A DNA stretch of 12,799 nucleotides from Thermoanaerobacterales bacterium UBA4880 (GTDB taxonomy: Bacteria > Bacillota > Thermoanaerobacteria > Thermoanaerobacterales > UBA4877): contig DHDI01000015.1 in NCBI GenBank assembly GCA_002399285.1, forward strand, positions 75,325-88,123. Direction: 5' to 3'. Made by a program: the position numbers and the translations under genes. Shown here in pieces: positions 7,025 through 12,799 of this stretch (positions within the stretch are counted from its first letter, which is position 1; the number at the start of each line of letters is the position of its first letter). A model generated the notes under the pieces. That model saw only the letters and a program-made list of their open reading frames with translations. It had not been told where the DNA came from and did not search any database.

Positions 7025-7759
7025 CTTGCCAAACAGCGCATACCTGGCATTGTCGAACTCATAGGAACAGGTGCACAGGGTGATGATCCTGTCGCCCGCC
7101 GTGACTTCCGTACCCGACCGGAAGGTAGAGCTTTCCTTAAGTGAATCTATGTAGTTTAGGAAATCCGCATCGTCCTTAAAGTTAAACCGCACGGATTCAT
7201 AGCTGCCGTCGGTAACAGTACCGGCAAACAGCTCGATCTTGTAATTGCCTCCCGGGGTATAGAGCATCATATCGGGATGGCCGTCATAGTAGGCCTGGTC
7301 CTTGTAGTTCGACAAAGACGCGAACATGGAACCGTCTTTCATCTTGTGCCCGTATATTATCGTATTCCTGTCTGAAAAATCGCCGCTGCTGCGGCAGTCC
7401 ATGAATATTGCCCCCAGCTTATTGCGCTCGCCGTTAAAGAGATGGCTGAGATAATAATCGTTGTCTTTTCCCCGCACCACAGGATAGTCTATCCTGCCGT
7501 CTCCCGCGGCCAGCCATGCAGTCACGTCGGGGTTGATCTCTTTCAGAGCGGCAAAGTCGATATTTGCGTCTTCCCGCTTCCCCTCCTGCGCAGACTCCGG
7601 CAATACGGTCCGGCGAACCTGCCGGTAAGCTTTGTCACCTTCCGCATACTCCCTGCTGCTGTGAAAAAGAACTAAGGCGGAACACGCAATACCCACGATA
7701 CATATGGCAATCAAAATATGCAGTATCCGCCGCAGATCTGGTTTTTCCCAGTGTTTCAT
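7004..7759 (-). CDS. Class B sortase
   Basis: Membrane-anchored transpeptidase (251 aa) that cleaves a C-terminal sorting motif of exported proteins and links them to peptidoglycan or to each other. It has a short basic cytoplasmic N-terminus, a membrane anchor at about 12-33, an extracellular linker, and the sortase barrel. Catalytic residues: H138 in NTIIYGHKM, C231 in ITLCTC and R239 in DNARY. The class B assignment rests on INPDVTAWL, IDYPVVRGKDNDYYLSH and the pattern TLCTCSYEF. An alternative upstream GTG (7798) is rejected: it lies within a terminator hairpin, while GAGGGAG precedes the ATG at 7759 by 6 bases. It lies directly downstream of the adhesin gene with an MPKTG signal, its likely substrate, but the intergenic terminator means it depends on readthrough or an unseen promoter. 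Confidence 0.93.
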   Translation of the reverse strand: MKHWEKPDLRRILHILIAICIVGIACSALVLFHSSREYAEGDKAYRQVRRTVLPESAQEGKREDANIDFAALKEINPDVTAWLAAGDGRIDYPVVRGKDNDYYLSHLFNGERNKLGAIFMDCRSSGDFSDRNTIIYGHKMKDGSMFASLSNYKDQAYYDGHPDMMLYTPGGNYKIELFAGTVTDGSYESVRFNFKDDADFLNYIDSLKESSTFRSGTEVTAGDRIITLCTCSYEFDNARYALFGKLTPASR

Positions 7760-7765
7760 GCGAAT

Positions 7766-7772
7766 CTCCCTC
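7766..7772 (-). promoter_or_regulatory. Sortase ribosome-binding site
   Basis: GAGGGAG on the minus strand, 6 bases before the ATG at 7759. It decides the start against the GTG 39 bases upstream, which has no Shine-Dalgarno. Confidence 0.75.
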
Positions 7773-7777
7773 TGATC

Positions 7778-7822
7778 AAAAATCGGCAGACGGAGCACAT
7801 CCGCCCCGCTGCCGGCTTTTTT
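7778..7822 (-). terminator. Bidirectional terminator between adhesin and sortase genes
   Basis: In plus-strand numbering CGGCAG and CGGAGC (7784-7789 and 7791-7796, with a one-base bulge) pair with GCCCCGCTGCCG (7803-7814); the loop is ACATCC. The 12-bp GC-rich stem is followed on the minus strand by ATTTTTG and on the plus strand by GCTTTTTT. It would stop or attenuate adhesin transcripts just before the sortase gene. Confidence 0.85.
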
Positions 7823-7839
7823 AAAGATTATCTGCTATT

Positions 7840-9264
7840 TCATTCGTTTGAATACTTCCTGCACAGTACGGTATCGGCAGTCAGAAGAGACGCTAAAGCT
7901 ATGGAGAACAAAAGCAATGCCAGCATAGCGTAGCCGTCGGCCCGGCCGTCTCCCGTCTTGGGCATGCCGCTCTGTCCGCCGTTCGGAGTTCCCTGCGTGC
8001 CCGATCCGCCTGCTCCGCCCTTGGGACCCTCATTTCCGATTTCTTCGGTGGGCGTTCCGGGAGTCCCCGGCGTACCCGGAGTTCCTGGAGTCCCGGGAGT
8101 CAAAGTGGTGTTGTAGTCGTTTGTGAATGCCGCCGTCTTTGAAGAACCGGCGGAAATCACGCCCTCAGATCCTTTAGCGGAAACGGTATAGCCGCTTCCC
8201 GTATAGTCGGCTTCCTTAACGGCATATTCTGTGCCCTCAGGCAAGCCTGTTATCGTGATGCTCTCGCCATCGGCAAGCGAAATGGTATCTCCGCTGCGGA
8301 GAGTCCCCTCGTATGCCCCGGTGTACTGATAGGCATCGGGCGCGCCGGTGAGGATCACGGTAAAGTCAAATTTCTTGGTAAGGTCCGCGCCCTGCCCGGT
8401 GACGGTCTTGCTGATCGTCAGGCTGCCAAAGACATCCGACTGCTTAGTGTTGGTGAAGGCGGCCGTCCTGTCCCTGACGGACGAAATGGCGCCGGAACTG
8501 CCCGAGCTGCTTACGGAGTATCCCTCCGCGGAAGATCTGACCTCGCTTACACTGTATTCCGCATCTTCCGGCAGACCGGTGATCGTGATGCTCTGCCCAT
8601 CGGCAAGAGAAATAATATCTCCGCTCTTTATGGTTCCGTTGGGCACGCCGTCTCCCTTATACTCATAAGAACCCGACGCAATGAACGTCACTTTAAAATC
8701 AAACTTCTTTTCTGTGTCTGCGCCGCTCCCGCTGACCCTCTTACTTATGGTCAGACTGCCTGTTTTATCCTCATGTCCGGGATTATTGTTCCCCGGTTCC
8801 TCAGGTTCCGTAGGTTTGGTCGGTTCGGTAACATTCCTTGTGTTAATGAATTTTGCTTCTTGAGTTTTGTCGGCTTCGATGGTTCCCGTCTCCCCGGAAG
8901 AGGATTTGATATACCCATCACCGGAATAATCCGCCTCGGTCACCTTATAGGTAACATCCTTAGGCAGTCCGGTTATCGTGATGCTCTGCCCGTGAGCGAG
9001 AGACACAGTATCTCCGCTCTTTATCTTACCATCCGGTATGCCGTTGCCTATGTATTCAAATTCGCCGGTTGTACCTTCAAAAGTAACCGTGAAATCAAAT
9101 GCCTTGGTTCTGTCTGCGGCATTGCCGGATACAGTTTTGCTTATGGTGAGGTCTCCCGCCGTTCCGGTCTTATAATCCTTTATGGTTATAGTATTGGAAT
9201 CTGCCCCCATTTTACCATCGATTGAAGCGACAGGTCTGGAATCAGACCCTGTTGTCACCGTCAA
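7840..9264 (-). CDS. Adhesin C-terminal part: Cna-B/FctA-like repeats and MPKTG cell-wall anchor
   Basis: Second part of a split surface-protein gene. It is in the same frame as the upstream part, with only one TGA (9349-9351) and 28 sense codons between; the TTG at 9264 is just the first possible start and has no ribosome-binding site, so independent translation is doubtful. The 474 residues hold the end of the SpaA domain (1-36); three homologous modules (38-144, 169-274, 280-384); a Pro/Glu linker (145-167); five Thr-Pro-Gly units (389-405); a Gly-rich stretch; and a sorting signal with MPKTG (434-438), a hydrophobic segment (about 445-463) and a basic tail (CRKYSNE). Each module has the Lys (ISK), Glu (VTE, VSE, VKE) and Asn (INT, TNT, TND) expected for an internal isopeptide bond. 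The neighbouring class B sortase is the likely anchoring enzyme. Confidence 0.8.
   Translation of the reverse strand: MTVTTGSDSRPVASIDGKMGADSNTITIKDYKTGTAGDLTISKTVSGNAADRTKAFDFTVTFEGTTGEFEYIGNGIPDGKIKSGDTVSLAHGQSITITGLPKDVTYKVTEADYSGDGYIKSSSGETGTIEADKTQEAKFINTRNVTEPTKPTEPEEPGNNNPGHEDKTGSLTISKRVSGSGADTEKKFDFKVTFIASGSYEYKGDGVPNGTIKSGDIISLADGQSITITGLPEDAEYSVSEVRSSAEGYSVSSSGSSGAISSVRDRTAAFTNTKQSDVFGSLTISKTVTGQGADLTKKFDFTVILTGAPDAYQYTGAYEGTLRSGDTISLADGESITITGLPEGTEYAVKEADYTGSGYTVSAKGSEGVISAGSSKTAAFTNDYNTTLTPGTPGTPGTPGTPGTPTEEIGNEGPKGGAGGSGTQGTPNGGQSGMPKTGDGRADGYAMLALLLFSIALASLLTADTVLCRKYSNE
7951..7965 (-). other. MPKTG sorting motif
   Basis: Codes for MPKTG, an LPXTG variant with Met in place of Leu, followed by Gly-Asp, a hydrophobic segment and a basic end. 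This is the recognition site for a sortase that would cleave between Thr and Gly. Confidence 0.88.
8050..8100 (-). repeat. Thr-Pro-Gly repeat of the wall-spanning linker
   Basis: Five consecutive T-P-G units plus a final T-P. The codons vary from unit to unit (ACT/ACG, CCC/CCA/CCG, GGG/GGA/GGT), so the repeat is kept at the protein level and is not a fresh slippage product. Confidence 0.85.
8113..9153 (-). repeat. Three tandem Cna-B/FctA-like modules
   Basis: Modules of about 105-107 residues at 8833-9153, 8443-8760 and 8113-8427. Each starts with L-T-I-S-K and F-D-F-x-V, has SGD-x-(V/I)-S-L-A-(H/D)-G-(Q/E)-S-I-T-I-T-G-L-P in the middle and ends with F-(I/T)-N. The SGD to GLP stretch is also alike at the DNA level, for example GTTATCGTGATGCTCT in module 1 on the plus strand and near-identical copies in the others. 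The second and third modules abut; the first is separated by a Pro/Glu-rich linker. Confidence 0.85.
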
Positions 9265-9348
9265 GGTATGGGTCTTGGCGTCTAGATTATATCCTTCGGG
9301 AGCGGCAGTCTCCTTAAGAATGTACTCCCCGTTGGGAATGACCTTCAG

Positions 9349-9351
9349 TCA
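9349..9351 (-). other. In-frame TGA interrupting the adhesin gene
   Basis: Minus-strand reading is GGC AAA GTC TGA CTG AAG GTC. The codons after the TGA continue the SpaA domain without a shift: LKVIPNGEYILKETAAPEGY. The missing residue lies in the strand before the conserved NGEY and KETAAPEGY block, which holds the isopeptide-type glutamate. TGA is used as a normal stop elsewhere in this window. The stop can be a nonsense mutation (for example from CGA or TCA), a sequencing error, or a leaky stop (UGA followed by C). Confidence 0.92.
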
Positions 9352-12309
9352 GACTTTGCCATTGCTGCCTGTAACGCCTTTTCTGATCACTGTTGTACCG
9401 TCTTTCGCAAAGACCGTAAACTCAGCGCCGGCAAGATTGCCCTTTGCACCTGTTTTTGTTATCTCTATCCAGCCGCTCCTCTGCAGTGTGGCCGAACCGT
9501 CGGCAGCAGTAATTACATATGGCTTATCGGTTCCCTGCTGTTCCCCGCTGCTGCCGTATAACTTAACCTGATTGGATATTGTGCCCGGTTCACCCGTAAT
9601 ATCTGTAACATAGGTAAAGCGATATGCCTTTGCGCTGTCTGGAATATTGAATGTCAGTATCCTGCCTGCATTGTCATAGCTTATATCTTTACCCAGCACA
9701 AGCTCAATCGGATTTTCACCTTGCGTGTAGCTTCCGTCGGCCTTTAGTGTCATCTCATAAATATTGATATTGCCATCGATAAGCAGCTTTCCCTGCGAAT
9801 CGGTCCGCAGATCAATGCCTGGCGGCAGCGTATCTTCTATCCTTGCGCCCTGATGATCGAGGTCATAGGGTTTGTAATCCACCGTCCAGAGAAGTTCTCC
9901 TGCCCTTGGTATACTTAAAGTTTTATTCAATATTTCACTGTTAATTGTGACATCCTGCTTGGTACTGATGCCCGGCTCCCAATTTTCCGTTTTTAGCGAT
10001 AGATTATTTGTCACGGTCGTTTTTTCATTGGAATCAAAATAACCGGCTAAAGTATCATTCGTTGGTCTTGCCTTTATCAGAATGACATAGGATTTGTCAA
10101 GTTTCTCAAATGTAAATGTGGCCGTAGCCACAGTATCCTCTGTACCTTCTATAAATTTTGCTTCAAGTATAGAGGTGTCAAGTGTTGTCGGAGTAGTACT
10201 TCCGTTGGCAAAGATCAGATAGTCTTTTCCCGTATCAAATTTAGCAAACTTCCAGCCTTTCGGCAGTGTGTCTGTAAGGGTCGCCGTACCCATTTTTGTT
10301 CCATCGGCATCAATGGGCATGTTCGTAAGATCCATGCCGTCTGCATTGACGCTCAGGCGGAATATAACGGATTTATCCTTATAATCGAAACCCTCGTTTG
10401 CATCTGTCGTCTTGTTGTTCACTCCGGTTAAAGGATCAGTTCCACGCTTCAGCATTTCCTTGGCAAGCATATTGCTTGGGTAGCCCACCGTAGCTTTTGC
10501 CTCATTTAGCTTTGCATTACCGCTGAAAAGAGTCGCCGTGTTATAGACATTTTGTGTTTTGTTTCCGGCGTATATATCCGGATTTAATATCTGGCTTTCA
10601 AATGTAAATGTTGTGGCAGTTGATGGAAAATCAACTATCTCCAGAAGGTCGGCAACACGATTGCCATCCTCCATAATCGGATGTACTGTTACACGGAGAC
10701 CTTCTCCGCTAAATGATCCATAAACATACTTCTGATTATACTGAGGTGTCAAATCAGCTTTTGTAACACCTTCAGGAATTCCTTCAGCATTGTCAACATT
10801 AAACCCGCTGTCTTTGTTCCCATATACAAGGAAGTCATACACCTTCATATCCGGTATCGTCTGGCTCATTGCATCGACTTTGACCGTCCACTTTATTTTA
10901 CCCGTAGATGGTTCCGCTACGCCCGATTTAGTAATGGCATTATATCCTATATCAACATTAACACTGCCTGAAATACCATCACCCGGCAATCCATCCCATC
11001 TGATTTTTGCCGAGTTTGTGTAAGTTATCTTGCCTGTCGTATATGGGTCATCCTTCACATAAGTCACAACGGTCAGTAGGATTTTGGAACTGATATTGCC
11101 TATTTTATACTCCCCATCTGCAGGTGCTCCATCCCATTTCTTTACTGTGTCCACCCATTTGCTCCCATCCCAAGTTTGCAGCGTTGCGGATTTCAAAGTC
11201 AATCCTTCCGGCAACAAATCAGTTATAACCACGTTATTTAACACCGCGCCCATCTGATTGGCAGTTATCGTCCATGTTATGGTACGGTCTTTCGGATTGT
11301 AGACTCCGCCGCTACCTTCGGTTTTACCTTCAACACCCTTCTCGATCCATTGAGGTGTAAATTTTATGGGTATAGAACCTTTGGCCAGCTCATCCTCGCC
11401 ATCCAACAGTTTGGCTGTATTTTTTATAGTCTGTTCGCCTGAGCCATAATACTCGTCATCAGGTATAGTCGTTTTGAATGTAACAGTCTGAGGACTGGTC
11501 GAATTATCCGGGAAAGTATAGCTCAATGTTTTGCTTGAGTCATCCCAATCTGGTGTTTCTAGATTACCACCAATTTTAAAAGAATCTGTCACATAGTCGC
11601 CCACATTGCTCAGATCGTCGGAGAACTTATAGCCGCCCAGATCAAGAGATTTTTCTCCCTGTTTTCCCGTAATATCCACAGTCCATTCTATAGTCTTCTC
11701 GGCTAGGTTGGCTTCTCCCGATTTTGTCACAGCGTATTTCTTTTCTATTGCAGGGATTGTTAAATGAAAGGTTTTATTGAGTATCGTAACAGTTACATCT
11801 TGATCTTTGTCCGATGCCTCTTTGCCGTTATATTCAAGTTCGGCGTTAAATTTACAATTTACGTCGTTTATACCAGTTTCCCCATTGAATACTTCATCTT
11901 CTCCATCAAAGTCAACGGTGGCAATCACTTCGCCAGTGCTGTCGTCAAATGTAACCGTGCCGACTGGAGTGTCTCCATCTTTTAACGTTACAGTCTTGCC
12001 TGCAACCAGTTTAAACCCCTCGCCCAGCTTAAAAATAGCTATATTGCCCTTTTGGACAGGATCATCCGATTTTGGTTCATCGCCGGCAACGGGCACGCCA
12101 AATGAAACCTCGACTGAAATTTCATCCGTCGTCAAAGTACCGCCTTCGCTGATTTCCCTTCCTCCTTGAGTGACCTTTACATTAACATCGGTCAATTTGC
12201 CATAGACGTCTTCTGCTCCGTATGCCGTACCGATCGGTGTAAAAAGGCCCAGTATCATGACAAGGACCATCAGCCAGCTGAGCAGTGGTTGTTTCTTGAA
12301 TTTTGCCAT
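9349..12309 (-). CDS. Adhesin N-terminal part: signal peptide, collagen-adhesin-like modules, partial SpaA domain
   Basis: First part (986 aa) of a secreted MSCRAMM-like surface protein. Residues 1 to about 32 form a signal peptide (basic KFKK, long hydrophobic core, likely cleavage near AYGA). An N-terminal domain covers about 33-190. Five modules of about 100-150 residues follow, with similar starts (Lys, then an (I/L)xWTV strand: IEWTV, ITWTI, IKWTV, IFRLSV, LLWTV), a D-x-L-P element in most, and an Asn near the end (KNTAKL, TNSAKI, YNTATL, TNNLSL, SNQVKL at about N297, N432, N590, N769, N913), as in CnaA-type folds with Lys-Asn isopeptide bonds. A SpaA domain begins at about 947 (WIEITKTGAKGNLAGAEFTV) and is cut by a TGA. 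The ATG at 12309 has AGAAGGTG six bases upstream; a GTG at 12318 overlaps that site. If translation stops here, the product has no wall anchor. Confidence 0.85.
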   Translation of the reverse strand: MAKFKKQPLLSWLMVLVMILGLFTPIGTAYGAEDVYGKLTDVNVKVTQGGREISEGGTLTTDEISVEVSFGVPVAGDEPKSDDPVQKGNIAIFKLGEGFKLVAGKTVTLKDGDTPVGTVTFDDSTGEVIATVDFDGEDEVFNGETGINDVNCKFNAELEYNGKEASDKDQDVTVTILNKTFHLTIPAIEKKYAVTKSGEANLAEKTIEWTVDITGKQGEKSLDLGGYKFSDDLSNVGDYVTDSFKIGGNLETPDWDDSSKTLSYTFPDNSTSPQTVTFKTTIPDDEYYGSGEQTIKNTAKLLDGEDELAKGSIPIKFTPQWIEKGVEGKTEGSGGVYNPKDRTITWTITANQMGAVLNNVVITDLLPEGLTLKSATLQTWDGSKWVDTVKKWDGAPADGEYKIGNISSKILLTVVTYVKDDPYTTGKITYTNSAKIRWDGLPGDGISGSVNVDIGYNAITKSGVAEPSTGKIKWTVKVDAMSQTIPDMKVYDFLVYGNKDSGFNVDNAEGIPEGVTKADLTPQYNQKYVYGSFSGEGLRVTVHPIMEDGNRVADLLEIVDFPSTATTFTFESQILNPDIYAGNKTQNVYNTATLFSGNAKLNEAKATVGYPSNMLAKEMLKRGTDPLTGVNNKTTDANEGFDYKDKSVIFRLSVNADGMDLTNMPIDADGTKMGTATLTDTLPKGWKFAKFDTGKDYLIFANGSTTPTTLDTSILEAKFIEGTEDTVATATFTFEKLDKSYVILIKARPTNDTLAGYFDSNEKTTVTNNLSLKTENWEPGISTKQDVTINSEILNKTLSIPRAGELLWTVDYKPYDLDHQGARIEDTLPPGIDLRTDSQGKLLIDGNINIYEMTLKADGSYTQGENPIELVLGKDISYDNAGRILTFNIPDSAKAYRFTYVTDITGEPGTISNQVKLYGSSGEQQGTDKPYVITAADGSATLQRSGWIEITKTGAKGNLAGAEFTVFAKDGTTVIRKGVTGSNGKV

Positions 12310-12617
12310 ATTATTCACCTTCTTTTTATTGGATTATATTTTTATTTGAAATGCGGAGCTCTGCGGCTCCTTATATTATATTAAGCACCGTTGATTTTCT
12401 TCTGTCTTTGACCATTCTTTATAGGAAATTTAATGCGCGGCTTTCTTCCCGATATGTACGGTCAGCAAATGCTTGGTATGACTTTTTTCAAAAACACATC
12501 GCCGGAACCCAACCCAACGAAGAAAATACGGTGCGTGTCTGAGGAAAACCGAAACGGTTCTATTGATTGCCCCATAATAGCCCGCCGGTTATTGACATAT
12601 AGTAACAAAATCTATAC
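12310..12617 (-). promoter_or_regulatory. Long adhesin leader (about 308 nt), unassigned
   Basis: Between the predicted start near 12617 and the ATG at 12309 there is no ORF with a ribosome-binding site. The leader contains several short inverted repeats: AACCG-TTT-CGGTT at about 12553-12565 followed by TTTCC, and GGAGC-CGCAGA-GCTCC at 12355-12370 about 46 bases before the start codon. I could not match it to a known riboswitch: the cyclic-di-GMP, SAM, glycine and T-box core motifs are not seen. A TATAAT at 12380-12375 lacks a -35. The AGAAGGTG ribosome-binding site is at 12316-12323. Confidence 0.5.
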
Positions 12618-12623
12618 TAGAAG

Positions 12624-12652
12624 ATTGTATCATGGTTATTCTTTATAGTCAA
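12624..12652 (-). promoter_or_regulatory. Adhesin gene promoter
   Basis: On the minus strand TTGACT (12652-12647), a 17-base spacer and TACAAT (12629-12624), close to the sigma-A consensus. It is the best promoter upstream of the adhesin gene and implies a long untranslated leader. Confidence 0.7.
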
Positions 12653-12761
12653 TAATTCTCCAATACTAACTTTTATTCCCAAATATTATAGTTTTTGTAG
12701 ATAAACGCTTTATATCACCCGTTTTCCTTTCCCTCTCATGAAAATTTTTCCTAAAAACTTA

Positions 12762-12789
12762 TTGCTATTTTGAAAAAAAGTGTTATTAT
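12762..12789 (+). promoter_or_regulatory. Candidate plus-strand promoter at the window edge
   Basis: TTGCTA (12762-12767), 16 bases, TATTAT (12784-12789), within an A/T-rich stretch. It points out of the window and is divergent from the adhesin promoter. Between 12653 and 12761 I see only A/T-rich sequence without a gene. Confidence 0.45.
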
Positions 12790-12799
12790 GTATCTATAG

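Noticed and set aside
6560..7144. Plus-strand open frame of 194 codons opposite the methyltransferase and sortase ends
   Set aside because: It is antisense to two well-recognised genes, has a composition typical of a reverse-complement frame (many Arg, His, Pro) and no convincing ribosome-binding site.
7760..7798. GTG start for the sortase 13 codons upstream
   Set aside because: It lies in the terminator hairpin, lacks a ribosome-binding site and places extra residues before an already complete N-terminal anchor.
9349..9351. TGA as a sense codon (alternative genetic code or selenocysteine)
   Set aside because: Several genes here end in TGA with correct family lengths, tryptophan is TGG, and a SpaA domain has no reason for selenocysteine; no SECIS-like stem is obvious directly after the codon.
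12400..12416. GGTCAAAGACAG on the minus strand resembling a CtsR half site
   Set aside because: Only one of the two heptads is present; the second repeat is not a match, and the neighbouring gene is not a heat-shock gene.
12530..12545. Minus-strand AGACACGCACCG resembling the start of a GEMM-I cyclic-di-GMP riboswitch
   Set aside because: The following core (GGGCAAACC, the tetraloop and receptor helices) is absent, so the likeness is limited to about ten bases.
12303..12648. Two short plus-strand open frames (79 and 71 codons) upstream of the adhesin gene
   Set aside because: No Shine-Dalgarno or promoter in the right place, no recognisable protein pattern, and they overlap the adhesin leader and start.

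Overview
The window looks like the chromosome of an anaerobic, low-to-mid GC member of the Firmicutes, probably class Clostridia. The grounds are strong Shine-Dalgarno sequences, sigma-A-type promoters, frequent ATA isoleucine codons, a SAM-I (S-box) riboswitch in front of a methionine transporter, a class I hybrid cluster protein of the kind found in strict anaerobes, and a Gram-positive cell-wall adhesin with a class B sortase. I do not commit to a genus. TGA is a normal stop here (metN, metQ, hcp and the methyltransferase gene all end in TGA) and tryptophan uses TGG, so the standard bacterial code applies.

Left part (1-3381, all plus strand): the 3' part of a SAM-I riboswitch with its terminator controls metN-metI-metQ, a complete methionine ABC importer (ATPase, permease, substrate-binding lipoprotein), closed by a terminator at about 2720. 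A small heat-shock protein gene (Hsp20) follows with its own consensus promoter and a bidirectional terminator.

Middle part (3386-6194): two small minus-strand genes, a zinc-ribbon protein and an unrecognised lipoprotein, lie divergent from hcp (hybrid cluster protein, plus strand). The hcp upstream region carries a perfect TGTGA-N6-TCACA palindrome typical of CRP/FNR-family regulators, which fits HcpR-type control of nitrosative-stress genes. A bidirectional terminator separates hcp from the following minus-strand genes.

Right part (6197-12652, minus strand): from promoter to end, a strong promoter and a leader of about 308 nt; a giant multi-domain adhesin gene split by one in-frame TGA codon; a bidirectional terminator; a class B sortase; and a SAM-dependent methyltransferase that appears to have its own promoter inside the end of the sortase gene. 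The intact adhesin would be about 1,490 residues: signal peptide, N-terminal domain, five collagen-adhesin-like modules, a SpaA-type prealbumin domain, three Cna-B/FctA-like modules, a Thr-Pro-Gly linker and an MPKTG sorting signal that the neighbouring sortase could anchor. The stop falls within the SpaA domain, so without readthrough the N-terminal adhesin would be secreted unanchored.

The last 480 bases hold the adhesin leader and promoter and, at the very edge, a plus-strand promoter for a gene outside the window. I see no mobile element, CRISPR array, tRNA or rRNA. The least ordinary points are the interrupted adhesin, its long leader, and the pairing of a class B sortase with an LPXTG-like (MPKTG) signal.
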